A stretch of DNA of 64,000 bases from Tetraselmis striata (lineage: Eukaryota > Chlorophyta > Chlorodendrophyceae > Chlorodendrales > Chlorodendraceae): NCBI GenBank assembly GCA_006384855.1, contig VCJN01000810.1:62001-126000 (forward strand), given 5' to 3'. The notes under the pieces were generated by a model. It saw only the letters and a list, made by a program, of their open reading frames with translations, did not search any database and had not been told where the DNA came from. The translations under genes were made by a program, and so were the position numbers. Every line of letters begins with the position of its first letter. Position 1 is the first letter of the stretch. Shown here one piece after another: positions 45,013 through 57,803 of the stretch.

Positions 45013-46850
45013 ATGTCCAGCCTAAGCGTGGAGGTGCAAGGTGCGGCGCCCGAGACAGGTGATGGGGGATGATTTGGCTGGGGTAATGGGGCCGAAAAGA
45101 ATGGCTGGATCCAGGTAGGTGGCAGGTGACGTAGGTCCGAGAGGAGGCGGGAGGTGGCGACGGCGGAAGCAGAAAAATAAGGCGAAAAGAGCCGGCTGTG
45201 CTTCGATCAGTCGAGTGCTGCCACTTGGTTGAGCTCGAGGGTGAAGATGGTGCTGCTGGCGAACGCAGAAGAGATCCTATCCTGGGGAGCAGAGATGGCG
45301 GTGCAGCTGAGGCAACTGGGTTGAAGAGGGGGCTGTATATGAGGCCCGGGGGGGGGGGGGGGGGGGGGGCTGTGGCCTGAGCAACGCGGTGATGTGCGAT
45401 ATCGGACTGCGGTGACGAGCTCCCCCCCTTCCCAACCCGCCCCCCGCGTGCGCTGCCAGGCAAGCGCTATGTGGCGAAGACGACGCCGATGATGCCGCTG
45501 TCGGCGGTGGTGGAGGAGGTGTGCCGGCAGGCCAAGCTCAGCTGCGATCCCGCCGGCTGCACGCTGCGCCTGCAGGGCGGCGGCAAGCCGGGCGCGCCCC
45601 TCGACCTCGCCACGCCCGTGCGCTTCGCCAACCTGCCCACCGGCGCCAAGCTGCAGCTCTCCGGTGCGCCCATCACCCCCCCCCCCCCCCCCCCCCAAAA
45701 AGGCCCCCCTCGCCTCATCCAGCGCTGCACTTCGTCTCTGGCTAAGCATCCGCCACATTGTAGCATATACCCAGACTACACACGACCTATCTGGCTCCCA
45801 CTCATCTACTAGTTCAGATGCTAGAATGTTTAAGGTGCACTTACTTCCAGAGTTTCCTCCTCTGTGTACCGGCACCTCTTAATGCGCGTGTGCCCCGGAC
45901 GAGTCCCCAACTACGGCTCATGTCAGGGTCATGCATGTCCATAGGTAAGTCTGGACACTCAGGTATAAACCCCCCACAATCCAGGGCGCCGTGAAGGGAA
46001 GGTGGGGGGGGGGGGGGGGGATCCCCGCCCTGAATAAAGGCAGCTGAGTCCTCGGGTGTTGTCGCTTTGGTGCACTGAAGATGTTTGGTGGTTGTCGGTG
46101 TGGGGGGCAGTACACACTTAGAGTTCAGGTGAGGCTTACACCCGGCACAAGCTCGCAGCAGCACGGAGATAAGCACCGGCCGGGCGTTGCCGAGTGAAGG
46201 GCGCCACTCCACGCCCAGCCATGCCGCCCTGCCCGCAGCGGCGGTGCGGCCGAGAGCGCCGCGCTGACGGTGGCCTGCTTGCCGCGTGGCAGTGCCGGCA
46301 GGTGTGGGCCGCCAGCTGGGCGTCGCGGCCCCCACACCGGCGCCAGCCGCGCCAGCCGCACCAGCCGCGCCGCCCGCCGCCCCCCGTCCGCCTCCGCCCG
46401 CCGCGGCGGCGCCGCCTCGCCCCGCCAGCGAGGACGCATCGATCGCGGAGACGGAAGGGGAGGGGGAGGGGGCGGCGCGCGGCGCTGCGGGCGGCAACGA
46501 GGAGGCGCTGGCACCTGTGGAGCGGCGCGTGGGGCGCCACTTTGCGCTGTTTCCGTGGCAGGCACTGGCTGCCTCGGGCGCGGAGGGGTGCGCCCCCTCC
46601 CCTCCCCCCTCTCCCCTCTTTGTCTTCACCCACCGCCCCCCCCCCCCCCCCCCTGGTTATTACTCCCTGAACAGGGTTGCTGTCCATCGGCTGTATCAAG
46701 GGAGAGGGAGAGAGGGAGGGAGAGGAACCTTACATGGAGCTGTAGGTGGTTAGAGGGCATTGGTATAGGTACATACTGTTCATATATATTATATATATAA
46801 CATTATATAATATACAGAGATGTATGTGTGTAGGTATATATACATAGGTA

Positions 46851-46891
<41 letters not shown>

Positions 46892-48385
46892 GGTGTATAT
46901 ACATTGGTATAGGTACGGGCTTTGCTACTTACCCAACTGGGATGCCCTGATGCTCTCTACTTATCCACCTGCAGCTCCGTGTACGGTTTCTCTCTCCCTC
47001 CCTCCCTAGGTATAGGTACAGGCGGGTTTGCAGGTGCCTACGCGGTAATGCGAACACTCCGAATGGGAACCGGCCCTCCCTGCCAGAGGTCGAATGTCGC
47101 CGGAGCTGTAGCGGAACTGTGGCGAATGTTGTTATACGTGACATGCAGCTCTTATTTGCACCTAGTTGTAAGGGCTCTGATGGGCGCGTTGCCCCCGATG
47201 TGGATGTGTCTCGGGGCTCCAGCCACACACCCAATCAGACGGGCTGGGGGGGTGCCCCTCGGTCGCATGTTCGCCCTGCGCCCTCCGCGGAGGCTGACGT
47301 GCAAGAGTAGTCTCTCCCTCCCTCCCTCCCAGCGGATGCCGACTCGCCCACATGGACCCCTGTGTATATATTTAGCCCCCGCATAGGGCTGACGTGCATC
47401 CCGTAGGAACATCCGCTTTGCTATGGTTCCGCTACAGTTTCGGCTTCACTTTACCACTGGTAGGGTACGGCTCGCTCTCATTCGCACTGTCCTTATTCAC
47501 CCGTCGGTGCGGCGACATGTTGAAATGTTTTCTAGGGACTCTACATATTAACCTCATTTATACGTCTGTACTCAAAATGTTTGCACATGCTCAACGCTCG
47601 AGGACGTGTATGGACATTTACACATTATGCATCCAAGGCGTGCTTCCGTTTAATCAGCTCTCACATGAGACAGAGCACTGCCGTGGGCAACTTTGCGTTC
47701 ATTGCATACCTGTTTCTCAATTGATGAGCGCCGCATTGGAGCAGCCTATACGCGCCTATATTCTGGAAAATGAACTCAAAATAACTCATACAGGAGTTAA
47801 TTTCCCCCACCTCCGCCTCGGCGTCACTATGAGCCCTCAGCCCCTTGCCCACTTGTGCGCCTGAGCACCCCCCCTCCCTTGCCGGCCGCGCAGCTCCTCG
47901 CAGGACGACCCGCCGGACGCCTTTTACGAGCTCACCCCCGAGGACCTCTTCAAGATGGAGGCGGCAAAGAAGGCCAAGGCGGCGGAGGTGGGGACTGCCT
48001 CACACCCGCACACCCCCCCCCCCCCCCCCCCTCCCTCTGGCCCGCCACTCCCTCCCCATCCATCTCTCTTTCTCCTTATTTCCTGCCCCCCCCCCCCCCC
48101 CCCCCCCCCCCAATGCTCCCTCCCACCATCACCAACCCGCACCACTGCCACGCTGCGAGGTGACCTACGTTGGATTCCCGCCACACGCTAAACACCCGGA
48201 TTCCCTCGTCTGCGAGCGAGCTCGTGTGATAAAGGAATCTCAGACTAACGTTGTAATCCCCTGGCGCCCCGAGCACTGACGCCGTGCAAGAATGCACCTC
48301 CGCGCCCGGCGTGTTCATACGAATGGGCAGGGATTCCCTCTCTACCGTACAAACACCAACGCCCCGCGGATTAATAACGTCTTTG

Positions 48386-48421
<36 letters not shown>

Positions 48422-48919
48422 GGGAAGAGGAAAGAACTATCAAAACGGAGAAATACCGCGGAATACATCGCAAGTGTCCCGACGCAAAGGTGCAAGACCA
48501 TTCATTGTTTTTCCGTCCCTGCGGACCGTATGTAACTGTGCGGTATATGAGCGAACAGTTCGGTGTGACGCGTATATGGCGGATACCCATGTGGGCGGCC
48601 AAGCAGACGCACTTTCCATGCGTGAATGTACGCGGGTACGCCGACTGCTATAGGTTGGGTGAATGTATGCTGAAGTTCATATCTACACCACAGAGGACGT
48701 CAGCGGGGGAGGGGAGGGTAGCACTGCATCTGGATGTTACCGCCATGCAGGTGCTACGTCAAGGATTGCAGCGACTAGCGGATGGGAGGTCGGGGCGGAG
48801 ACCTAGAATCGCACGGACGTGATTGAGCTGTGCCATTGCGTAACCATGTGCGGCTGAAGACGTGTGTATTTCGGGCAGACTGTGATGTCGCGCGCGCGTG
48901 ACTGTGTGCGTGTGTGTGA

Positions 48920-48958
<39 letters not shown>

Positions 48959-51900
48959 TGACTGTGTGTGTGTGTGATGCGGCGAATGTGTGCTCGGACG
49001 CACGCTCACATTTGTTTCTTGATGGCCTTATGCCCGTACAGTGTTGCTTGTGTGGCATGACGAGGCCTTGCATCCTCTGGGCTCAGACCCCCCCCCCCCC
49101 CCCCCCCCCCCCCGGCACCAGGAGAAGACGCTGATGACGCGCGCGATGCGGGAGTCGCGCGACCGGCAGCGCGCGGCCACAATGGGCCCCGTCGGCGTGC
49201 GCGTAGTGCTGCCGGGGGATCGAGTGCTGCAGACCTCCTTTCGCGCCAGCGACTCGCTGGCGGCCCTCCAGGTGCTGGGCGGGACGCCCGCCCCCCTCCC
49301 CCCCCTAACACACACACACACATCCCCCGCGCCCCCCCTTCCGTGCCGGCCGCGCAGTCCTGACGTTCGCTGTCAAGTTAGGCCGGGTTCTCCATGAGCG
49401 ACCGCGTGAGACATCGCGTTGCATTCAACCTTACGTTGCCGCGCCGACTGCTGGTCAGAGCTTGTGGCCCCCGGGCTGGTAGTTGGGGGGGGGGGGGGGG
49501 GGGGCAGCTCGACTCTGAGCGCTCGCGACACCACCCGCTGCTCATTTGCCTTGTCGAGCGCCCCCTCAGGCATCGGACAGGCTACTCAGCAGGGGTGGGG
49601 GGGGGGGGGGGGGGCTGGAACTCTCTGGGGGCGCTCAGCGTGGATGTGATTGGGACATGGGGGGAAACATTCGCGCTTTTCCCCACGTTGCCGTCTGTCT
49701 CCGCCCCACCCACGCCGCAGACCCGTATGGCCACGCGGTGTTGCAGGCCTGCCGGATGACGCGGCTGCGCCCACAAGGGTGATTTGCTGGTACAGACGCT
49801 ACTCCCAGCATCCACTGAGCCTTACCTACAGTCACCGGCGCATTTGGAAGGAACCGGTGACAAGAGACTGTTTGGGGGTGCGCGATGGCGCTTTCTCCGT
49901 GGTTTCGTAACGTCTTGGCTTTGTGTTGTTTGGTTTCAGACTTTACTTAGGAGGGCGAAAGGCGGGCGCTGTCTTGTAAATGTTTCCCTCCTTGGAGATT
50001 TGGGAGTGCGCCGGCACCCGTATCCAAACGTCCACTTTCGCCTCAATGGAGAACCCGCAAGCTGTGCTGCAGCAGCCGGTTCCATGGCTCGGACTGACTT
50101 GGCCCAGCAACCCCCCCCCCCCCCCCCCCTGATGTTGGCCAGGAGTTTGTGGCCGCCTGCCTGGCGCCCGGCAGCAGCTGGTACCTGTACACCACGCCGC
50201 CCAAGGCGGAGCTGAAGCAGTACGACCAGAGCTTTTACTCCGCCGGGTTCGCGCCCGCCGTGAAGCTCTACCTCGGCACCAAGGCGGCAGGTGCGGCGGC
50301 GGCAGGCGGCGGCCGGTGGTCCCCACGCCCGACTGCAATCGCCAATCGCCCCGGGCGTGTGTGCCTGGATGTGTGGTGACGGCCCCCACGTGCAGTGGGG
50401 CGGCATGATACCCCTGTTGCGCGACACTACGCACACTGCAAGCTCCCCCTCGCCTCTCTCGTGTATCTCTCTCTCTCTTTCTCTTTGGGTGCCGACGCAC
50501 CTGCGAGAACCCGTATTGAAATTGAGGTTTCTTACAACTTTGTTTCCGGGCGACCCAGGCCAGCTGTCTTACGGCCCGACTGCATAAACCGCACAGGGTC
50601 CAATAACCAAAGCGCGTGGCATGTAGTCCTCCAATAAAGGCCAGCAGAACCCTTATCACAAGCCTCAAAGTGGGCTCGCGTCAGCCCATGAATAAGAATG
50701 TTCGCCATATTTCCGCTGTACGTCGGTGTGCATACGGCTTCCCGACAGGCAGGGTGGGGTCTTATTCGCAGTAGTGTTCTCATTATTTCTGCGCCGGCAC
50801 CCGTGAATATGTATGAATATGTAATATGTATGTGTGAACATGTATGTATTTGTAGTCCGAATATGTATGTCGATGTAGTCAGAATATGCATGTAGGGCAA
50901 ATATGGCTACGGGTGCCGACACGGTAGTACTAAGGCCAGTGTGAATGGGGACCGCCGGTCTTACCTGCTAGAAATCAAATACAAACGAAACGATAGCGGA
51001 AATGTAGCCAATGTATCTATCGGTGCGATGCAGCCCCGGTTTACTGAGGCTTGTACTGTGATGAGGGGTCGTAAAAGCGTGTCGGCGCGCTTTTGGCTTT
51101 TGTACACTTTATAGCGATGGATACATGTCTTCGGGGCATGGTGCCCTGGTCATCATCGTCTGTATTATTGCACACCTCCGGTCTGGACTACCCCAAGTCA
51201 TCCTGCACGCCAGGCGACCCGCTGTGTTAAGCATCGGGCACGTGGCTGCCCCCCGCCCTCCCCATCCAGTGCCGGAACGCTTTATCATTCAGACTTCACC
51301 GTAATCGGTGCCTTGAAGGTAGGCGCTGCTGCCACAAAGTCCAGGCACAGCGGTCTACCTTACGTTTAAGCAGCTGCCAATTTGGCAATTATCCTCACCG
51401 GTCGGACTTGTCGCTATTTAAGGATAAGTATTTACAGACCGCACTCCATGTCTCGTCCGTCGCGTATCGTCGACAAGACATCGTTTACCGTGTGTAAATG
51501 CACTCTCATACTTTTGTTCTACCTGGCGGCGGCGCGGCGGGGACTGTCAGGCATTGAAAGGCGCAGAGAAATCGCGAAAAAATTGCGAATGATACTGACG
51601 ATAGCGATGGCTTCAATCTAATCAAGTTCGTCCCGTGGAACCCCCCGACCGGCTCGCCATAGCGACTACAAATGAATCGTTGCTTCGTGGTATTAGCGAT
51701 AGAGCAAGACAGCGTCGAAGTACTTCATCGGTCGCCTGTGGCCACAGCGCGAGTCGATACAGCCCGCCAGGTGTTGCTGGCGGGGACGGCCAGCGCGGTG
51801 AGACCTTGCGTCGAATCGTGGGCGCCACCATCGTCGCCCGCGGTGGTCCGCGCCCGGAGAGCGTCAGGAACCTTGCCGTCTTCGTGTCGCAGTCGTCTTT

Positions 51901-52207
51901 GTCACTTATGGTCGTACGGGCACGGGTGATGGGAGTACAGACAGCGTTGAGTACCGTACATGTCTGCCTTCGGCTCTTGTCTGATAATATCAAAATCGGC
52001 GTGCTTCCTGTCGCAGGAGGGGAGCCGCCGGTGCTGCGAGAAGATGTGCTGGCGCACGAGCGCAGCACGCCGCCGCGCCGAGAAGACCCCACTGCCCTGG
52101 GGGGCGCCGGGCGCCCCGCGCCGACCCCGCAGCCGCGACAGGCGGCCGCGCCGGCTGGCGGGACGGACAAGGCGGGGAACAAGGTGCCCAAGTGGCTCAA
52201 GCTGTGA
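45013..52207 (+). CDS. ASPL/TUG-like UBX-domain protein (p97/Cdc48 adaptor)
   Basis: Seven exons, all in phase: 45013-45058, 45460-45663, 46302-46587, 47894-47987, 49122-49271, 50143-50290, 52017-52207; 1119 nt, 372 aa. Residues 1-83 form an N-terminal ubiquitin-like domain of the TUG type (TTPMMPLSAVVEEVC, then DLATPVRFANLPTGAKLQL). Residues 84-150 are a Pro/Ala linker. Residues about 155-210 are conserved (PVERRVGRHFALFPW; DAFYELTPEDLFKM). A helix leads into the UBX domain, about 211-309 (VGVRVVLPGDRVLQTSFRAS; WYLYTTPPKAELKQY; FAPAVKLYLG). The tail ends KVPKWLKL, the hallmark C-terminus of ASPSCR1/TUG proteins. Known family members bind and disassemble p97/Cdc48 hexamers. Introns hold a retroelement fragment, several MITEs and microsatellites; the last one is 1.7 kb. 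Confidence 0.88.
45918..46115 (-). pseudogene. Non-LTR retrotransposon 3' fragment inside ASPL-like intron 2
   Basis: The antisense frame reads TTPEDSAAFIQGG and SLHGALDCGG around a G run, matching TPEDLTAFILGG and SLHGALDFTG of the fragment at 3480-3858. This is the same element family in a host intron, opposite to transcription. Confidence 0.65.
46785..46895. repeat. TA-rich microsatellite in ASPL-like intron 3
   Basis: Alternating TA runs with GTATATAC interruptions within intron 46588-47893. Confidence 0.85.
47033..47197. mobile_element. MITE-like copy in ASPL-like intron 3
   Basis: It begins GGTGCCTACGCGGTAATGCG and contains CGAATGTCGCCGGAGCTGTA, similar to the interior of 63838-64000 in reverse complement. 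The right end (GCGCGTTGCCCCCG) is a degraded GCGTCGGCACCCG. Confidence 0.45.
47384..47512. mobile_element. Degraded MITE-like copy in ASPL-like intron 3
   Basis: TTGCTATGGTTCCGCTACAG and TTTCGGCTTCAC align with TGCTATGATTCCGCGATAGA and TTTCGCCTGCAT of the copy at 63838. The termini are eroded. Confidence 0.4.
48415..48822 (+). other. Unexplained ORF inside ASPL-like intron 4
   Basis: After a run of about 33 C the frame reads EEERTIKTEKYRGIHRK, later FGVTRIWRIPMWAAKQTHFP and ALHLDVTAMQVLRQGLQRLA, to a stop at 48822. It has normal-looking amino-acid composition, unlike most shadows here, but no recognised family. It may be a cryptic exon, an inserted gene fragment or chance. Confidence 0.25.
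48898..48985. repeat. (GT)n microsatellite
   Basis: GT runs with a few A interruptions in ASPL-like intron 4. Confidence 0.9.
50487..50803. mobile_element. MITE-like copy in ASPL-like intron 6
   Basis: Left end GGGTGCCGACGCACCTGCGA; the right end, reverse-complemented, is CGGGTGCCGGCGCAGAAATA. Both sides then have AGAAC. The subterminal block CTGCGAATAAGA plus CCCTGCCTGTC is shared with other copies. At 317 bp it is the longest copy. Confidence 0.6.
50911..51088. mobile_element. MITE-like copy in ASPL-like intron 6
   Basis: Begins GGGTGCCGACACGG and ends GCGTGTCGGCGC. The interior has CAAACGAAACGATAGCGGAA and CTGAGGCTTGTACTG blocks common to the family. It lies 107 bp after the previous copy. 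Confidence 0.5.
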
Positions 52208-52644
52208 TGGCGAAGCAGTAGTAGCTGCCTCGCTGTGTGCATACAAGCTGTGTACGTGGTGCGGAGGCAGCAATGGAATCCTGCGAAAGCGGCAAGTCGT
52301 AAATTGAGATTCAGTTTGGCGCAGTAGGTAGGCCGACGCACTTCCTGCCTGAGTTGACACAGAGGCCATTTGTTATGAATCGAATCAGCGAGCCCCCTCA
52401 TTTGAGACTCGGCCAATGACTACATGTAAAGGAATAGACAGGGATCGTCCGACGCGAGCATTGTCGTTTGCTGTCATTATTTTCATATCATATTATTTCC
52501 GCCGTCCATCCCATCGTTCCAGTCACAGCAAAGCGCAAGCAGCATAGTCGATATATATATACGCATATTAATAAATATATATGTGTATGTATATGTATAC
52601 ATATACATATATATATGTATACATATAGATATGTATACATATAC

Positions 52645-52683
<39 letters not shown>

Positions 52684-54275
52684 TATTCATATTTCTGATT
52701 TGAGCTCGCGCATGTTGTAGCAATGTTACTAGCGCGCTACTGTGGCTGGAGCTACGGCGGGTACTCCGGCCCTCAGGGCGCTGTATCTATTTTCCGTCAG
52801 CGGTGACGGATAGTGACATGAGCTGGTGCGCATTCCGATCTAAGCACTACATTTGCGGATTTTACACGTCACATGTTTAATTATAGATATGCGCATGCTA
52901 TCTGGCTTCCGATAGAGGGAAGCGCGCTGCGCACTATATAATTAATGAAACTTATGCGGGTTCGTGCAGCGGGGCCGTAAGACAGCTGGCTCGTTTAGCA
53001 TCAAAGGACTAAGCGGGAATAAAGTTGTAAGAAAATACAAATACCAATTTTCCCGTGCTATTCCGGATACTATGCTCACACCATAATTGATGGACGTATA
53101 AACATCTTACTATTTGCACCACGCCCGCCAAGAACAAGCAAGTGCTGAATTACGGCGCGTATAGAGAGGGAGGCTGCAGCGGAACTGACCGTCTTGGCCG
53201 CGGCAGACAACATATCTTAGTTGATGTCATGCACGCTACGTTGCGTAGCGCAAATTAACGATGCAATGGGCGGGAGGGGCGCAGCCAAGCAAGCCGCCTT
53301 GCACTATGGCTCTACCAAGTGAAATCCCTACGCATAGCGCGCGTGTGGAGACTTGTAACCGACAGTTGAGCTGGATGGCAATGAATGTAAGAATTGGCCT
53401 AGAGTAACTATACCTTTGTATTACACACATCACCGCGCAATCATCATGAAGAGCAAGCGTACGCCGCATTTGATAATCACCCAGCCCCACAACAACACAT
53501 GTGCAAGCTGAGTTTCTCGGTGGAATTGAAAACAGCTCCGAATTTTGTGAAAGCTGCGAATATTCCGACTCAAAACGGTAGTCAAATCTAGACAAAGTTG
53601 GCAAAGGGGAGTATCTGGCCGAGCCGGCCGCCCGCCGGCCGAAACCGCGCGCGTGAAGCGGACACTATTCAATCAAGGTGGAGAAATAATTCGGGATTTA
53701 TCCGAATAAACTTGCACATTGTGCAGGATAAATTGAGCCCAATTGGACCGCGTTTCGAGCGGGTACATTCGCTGATGTAGTAGAAAAATCGGCCGCAACA
53801 AAGGTTGCTACGTTGCTACCGGCCGGGGCCTGGGGGTGAGCGATGTTATTTGCGACATCTGTCCAGCTAAATATAATAATAATAAACAATATATGCGACC
53901 TCGGGCGCATGCTCGCCACTACTGCCGCCTGATTGCATCGCTCATAATGGAGTATTGGTATAAACGCAGCACGGTATATACCTGTACCAGTTGTCATATA
54001 ATTAATTAAAAGAATATTATTGTAAATCATAAGTACAAGCCCTATCTCGAAAACGCATCTGCCCCCCCCCCCCCCCCTCCCCAAAACACACAAACACGCA
54101 CACAAACACGCACACACACACACACACTCACACTCACACACTCACACACTCACCAACACCAAGCTCCCTTCATAGGTCGCAGTGCGAGCAAGAGCGGCCC
54201 GTGCGCCGCTGTCGTTCAGGTCACTGCCGTACGGGTAATAACAGATTGTGCGCGAGCGTCCGGCCCCCAGAAGCC
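52208..54275. other. Intergenic region
   Basis: It includes an AT-rich microsatellite at 52549-52685, AT-richer DNA to about 54050, a C run at 54061-54077 and a CA-rich stretch at 54085-54150. No supported gene was seen on either strand. Confidence 0.45.
52549..52685. repeat. TA/TATAC microsatellite
   Basis: Long alternating AT tract with ATGTATAC units just 3' of the ASPL-like gene. Confidence 0.9.
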
Positions 54276-54714
54276 ATGACGCCGCTGCGCTGGGCAGCGG
54301 CGTCGCTACCCGGTCACGGCCATCGCGCCCCCGACGCGCCTGCCCGATGGGTGAAGCGGGCCGTGCTTCCCGGGCGAGTGCGCGCCGTGATGGAGGCCTA
54401 CCAGGCGGTGCCGCTGCCGCTGGCGGGCCTGGCCATGTCCTACCTCGGCGACGGGGACCTGGTGAGCGCGTTGCCGCCCTGCGTCGCGGGACTGACGCCC
54501 GCCGAGTGCGGCGACGCGGACTCGCACTACTCTCGCGTGGTGTGCGCGCTGTGCTACTTGGCGATGGGTGGCCTCGACGAGGCGCACAACTTGGTACGTC
54601 TCCTCCAGCCGTCGTGTCTGCTGCCAGTTCTGGCCCGACGTCGCGGTTGCACCTCGATTCACTCTTCGATGACTTCTCCCTTTTCCTCCATTCCGAACTC
54701 GCGCCTATGTGCGC

Positions 54715-54776
<62 letters not shown>

Positions 54777-55674
54777 GTGTGTGTGAGAGTTTATGTGAGG
54801 GTGTGTCAGGGTGTTTGGGCCAGTCACCATGCCAGTGACATTCTCTTCTTCTGCTCTAGGTAACGCCCCTATCCTGGGGTTCACGGACAATGTACGCCGG
54901 CGCGCCTGTGCAAGACAGCCCCGCGGCCCAGGAGGCCAGCTACGTGCATGCGCTCGTCCACAGGTACCCCCTCACACCTCCACAGCTGGCCACTGTGCAG
55001 ACCCACCCAATGATGTTTATCCCCCTGGGTGCCCCAGGACTAGCTCCACATCACACCCCTGGCATGCTGCTGTGTGCGTGCAGGCACGAGGGGAAACATT
55101 TAGGGGAGTTCGGCACCGGCTGGAGCAATGCCAGTGAGTGAGCTGCCGCTATGCATGGCGCGTGCACCGGGAGTGACACGTAGGCATGCTGACAGGGAGT
55201 GAATGCATGTGCCGTCACGCAGAGTTTTGGGCGCGGCGCACGGGGCCGCACCCCATCATGGACGACCTGCGGCAGGAGGCTATCAAACTTGCAAAGGGCA
55301 ACCCCAAGCTGACGGAGCACATGCAAGGTAAGTGGGGTATTTGGTACGGGCAGCTCAGGCTAGCTTAATCGATCAGCAAGGCCACATTTCATGCCCTATT
55401 CAATGCCTCATTTCAATGCATTGCTGTTGCACTCCTTAATCCAGCTGTGTTTTAGCTGTATAAATGCCGCGGGGCGCGCCGCTGCTGAGATGCGACCCCC
55501 GCGCCTCCTCCTTCTTCCCCAGGCCACAGCAGCGAGTGGGACCCGTCACATTTCGTGACTCTGTGCCAGGACGCGGTGGCTACCGGTGACACGGCCGCGG
55601 CTGAGTTTTGCCGAAGGGTGGCGTTTGCAGAGTGGAAGCTGCTCGTCCAGCACTGCCATGAACAGATGCTGTAG
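54276..55674 (+). CDS. Conserved protein of unknown function, 242 aa
   Basis: Five exons in phase (54276-54593, 54860-54963, 55084-55133, 55223-55327, 55523-55674), 729 nt. The protein looks helical and soluble: DSHYSRVVCALCYLAMGGLD (about 83-102), YVHALVHRHEGKHLGEFGTG, WARRTGPHPIMDDLRQEA, WDPSHFVTLCQDAV, ending LLVQHCHEQML. The order H-EGK...N..FW.RR.G.HP...WDP..FV..C resembles a eukaryotic family, common in fungi and algae, that I know only as uncharacterised. A second good start (MEAYQAV) lies at 54390, so the first 38 residues could be a leader or untranslated. Donors are more varied (gtacgt, gtaccc, gtgagt, gtaagt) and lack C runs, unlike neighbours. Intron 1 carries a (GT)n repeat. Confidence 0.75.
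54718..54772. repeat. (GT)n microsatellite in intron 1 of the 242-aa gene
   Basis: About 26 uninterrupted GT units in intron 54594-54859. Confidence 0.95.
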
Positions 55675-57053
55675 TCAGCGAGGCCTGGGGATGGCAGCCA
55701 ACGGGGGCATACGCGCAACTTGTTGCTTATTTAATAGGTCCAAGCGTAAGGCATGTGGTGGTGGCCTGTGGGTCGGGGCCACACTGGTTTTATGCAGATG
55801 AAGGATGAGGCAAGAGAAGACCAAGACCAAGAATAAGGAGAAAACATGTAGTGACATGGATTAGTGAGTGGCAGTTGGGTCCATGAGGGAACCAAACTGC
55901 CAGCAGGCCTGGGACTGTGCCCGGGGCTGCCTAGAAATGAATTGTGTTTTTTGTTATAAACCGGGGGGCAGCATGGGCCGCTCCTCACAATGGCCACTTT
56001 TGTCATCATTTCCAACCCACCCGCTCCGGGGAGTGCAACAGCATCCGCACAGACATCGCTGTTACTCTGTGGCAGGACATCTCCTACACTGAATCCATCA
56101 GGGATAGCCATCAGGCGCTGGCGCTGTGTCCTGAGCTCCCAATCGTGTTGCTTTATTGTGATATCTGCCCAATCGTGGTATCTGCCGCATGGCGCGACTC
56201 TGCTGGACAGCAGCAATCGGGTCAGGCCGGGATTTGGCGGTGATCCTGAAATATGCGCCATTGTCGATCCCGGCATCTGTCCTGGTTGTCGTTAATTTCT
56301 GACTTCCTTCATGTGTGTTGCAACGGGCGCTATCAGCACAAGGTGACACGTGTGGATAATGCCTGCCCGCACAACAAAGAAACTATGTTTAAGGTTGTGG
56401 GGGGTTCAATTTGGGTTTTGCGGGGCTGGCAGCCGAGTGTGTGAGCACCATCAACATAGCAGAAAACAACCTTTCAATAGATAGCTCATGGTGAATAAGA
56501 CCTCACACTGTATCATCAGTTCTGGCGGGGGCTCTCTGTGATGGATCTGCCGGTGCGCGCACGGCAGTAAGAGAGCAAGCGAACTCGTATTTTGAGTTAT
56601 AAATTTTTACAGTGCAATGATTGTAGAATAAGCCCATCTTGGTAAGGCGTGCTTTGGAAGCAAATGCAGAATTCCCAACTAGGGTCCCACACGTGCCATA
56701 GTGATGAAGAAGGTTAGCACTGTGACCAGCTTGCATGGTTAGCTGCAATAGTATTGCAGCTAACCCAGCTTGAGGTCTGATGGTGAGCTTTCCTGATGGT
56801 GGGGAGCATTCACCTCTGCAGCCTTTGTCTGTTACGCTGATTTGCAGAGTAGAGTGATAGACATAAAAGGCGCAGGCTAGCGAGGTAGCCACCTAGTATA
56901 CTACAACAGTGCAGGTCCCCAGGTAGAAGATAATGCACCACTCTTCAGTCCTCACCAGCAGGGCGAAAAGCAATTCACCAAGCTTTCCAGACCAATCGCC
57001 TGTCGGTATTATTTACTCGTTATTATTTGTGGAAAGCTGTATCAAGTCCGATT
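55675..57053. other. Intergenic region
   Basis: No supported gene. Short ORFs lack motifs. Confidence 0.4.
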
Positions 57054-57707
57054 ATGGAACAGCGCGCTCCGCACGCGCGGGGCCGACCACGGCGGCGACT
57101 GCTTTTTCTTTGCGCCCCCGGGACAGGACGGCGACTGCTTGCTTCGCTGATGCATCGCGTGTCCGTGCGCGGCGCTGCGCTGCTACCGAGCGGAGGGGGT
57201 GCGACAGCAGTCGACGATGGCGGGGCGATGCTGCTGAGGCTGCCTCGCGGCGATGACGATCGTGCGTGGGACTGCATGCCGGCTTGCTACTGCCGGCCCG
57301 ATCGGATGGTAAAGGCGCTGCTAGGGAACGACAGCTTCCTCAGCAGGCAGACGTCGGCAGAGCGCCCCCTGCTGCCGGCAGAAGTCGCGTTTATCAGTCG
57401 CCGCCAGCTGCACGACCGGCCCAGCAGTCCGCCAGGGCGCCGGAGCGCCCCCGCTGCGAGACCTTTCCCATCAGCGGTGATCCATCAGTTGGCTAGCGCC
57501 GCCCGCCCTCGCACTACTGCTGCGCGGCTTGCTGCGCCTAGACATGCCGCCCGGCAGCACTCCCGTTGGTCGAGAGTAGCAGGGCGACCGCGCCGCAGCG
57601 AGCTTTGCACCGAACGGGGCAGGGCTGACAGTCGGCTGCCTGTGGCGGGGGGCGGTGGTGGAGGCGGTGTTTTTGTTTTCGTCCCTTCGTCGTCGGGACA
57701 GAACTAG
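57054..57707 (+). other. Long GC-rich ORF upstream of the WD40 gene, doubtful
   Basis: 217 codons from the ATG at 57054 with no stop, but Arg/Ala/Pro-rich (RGRPRRRLLFLCAPGTGRRL). It contains one less biased stretch (MVKALLGNDSFLSRQTSAER). It may be the 5' UTR/promoter of the WD40 gene, a separate intronless gene or chance in GC-rich DNA. Confidence 0.2.
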
Positions 57708-57803
57708 CAAGACTGAAACCAGGCGGCCGTTTCACGCAGCAATCTAGAGGGCGGTGCTGCTGCTCGGTGTGGCCCCGGTGGAGGCGACCGTCAGCCGCCT
57801 GCA

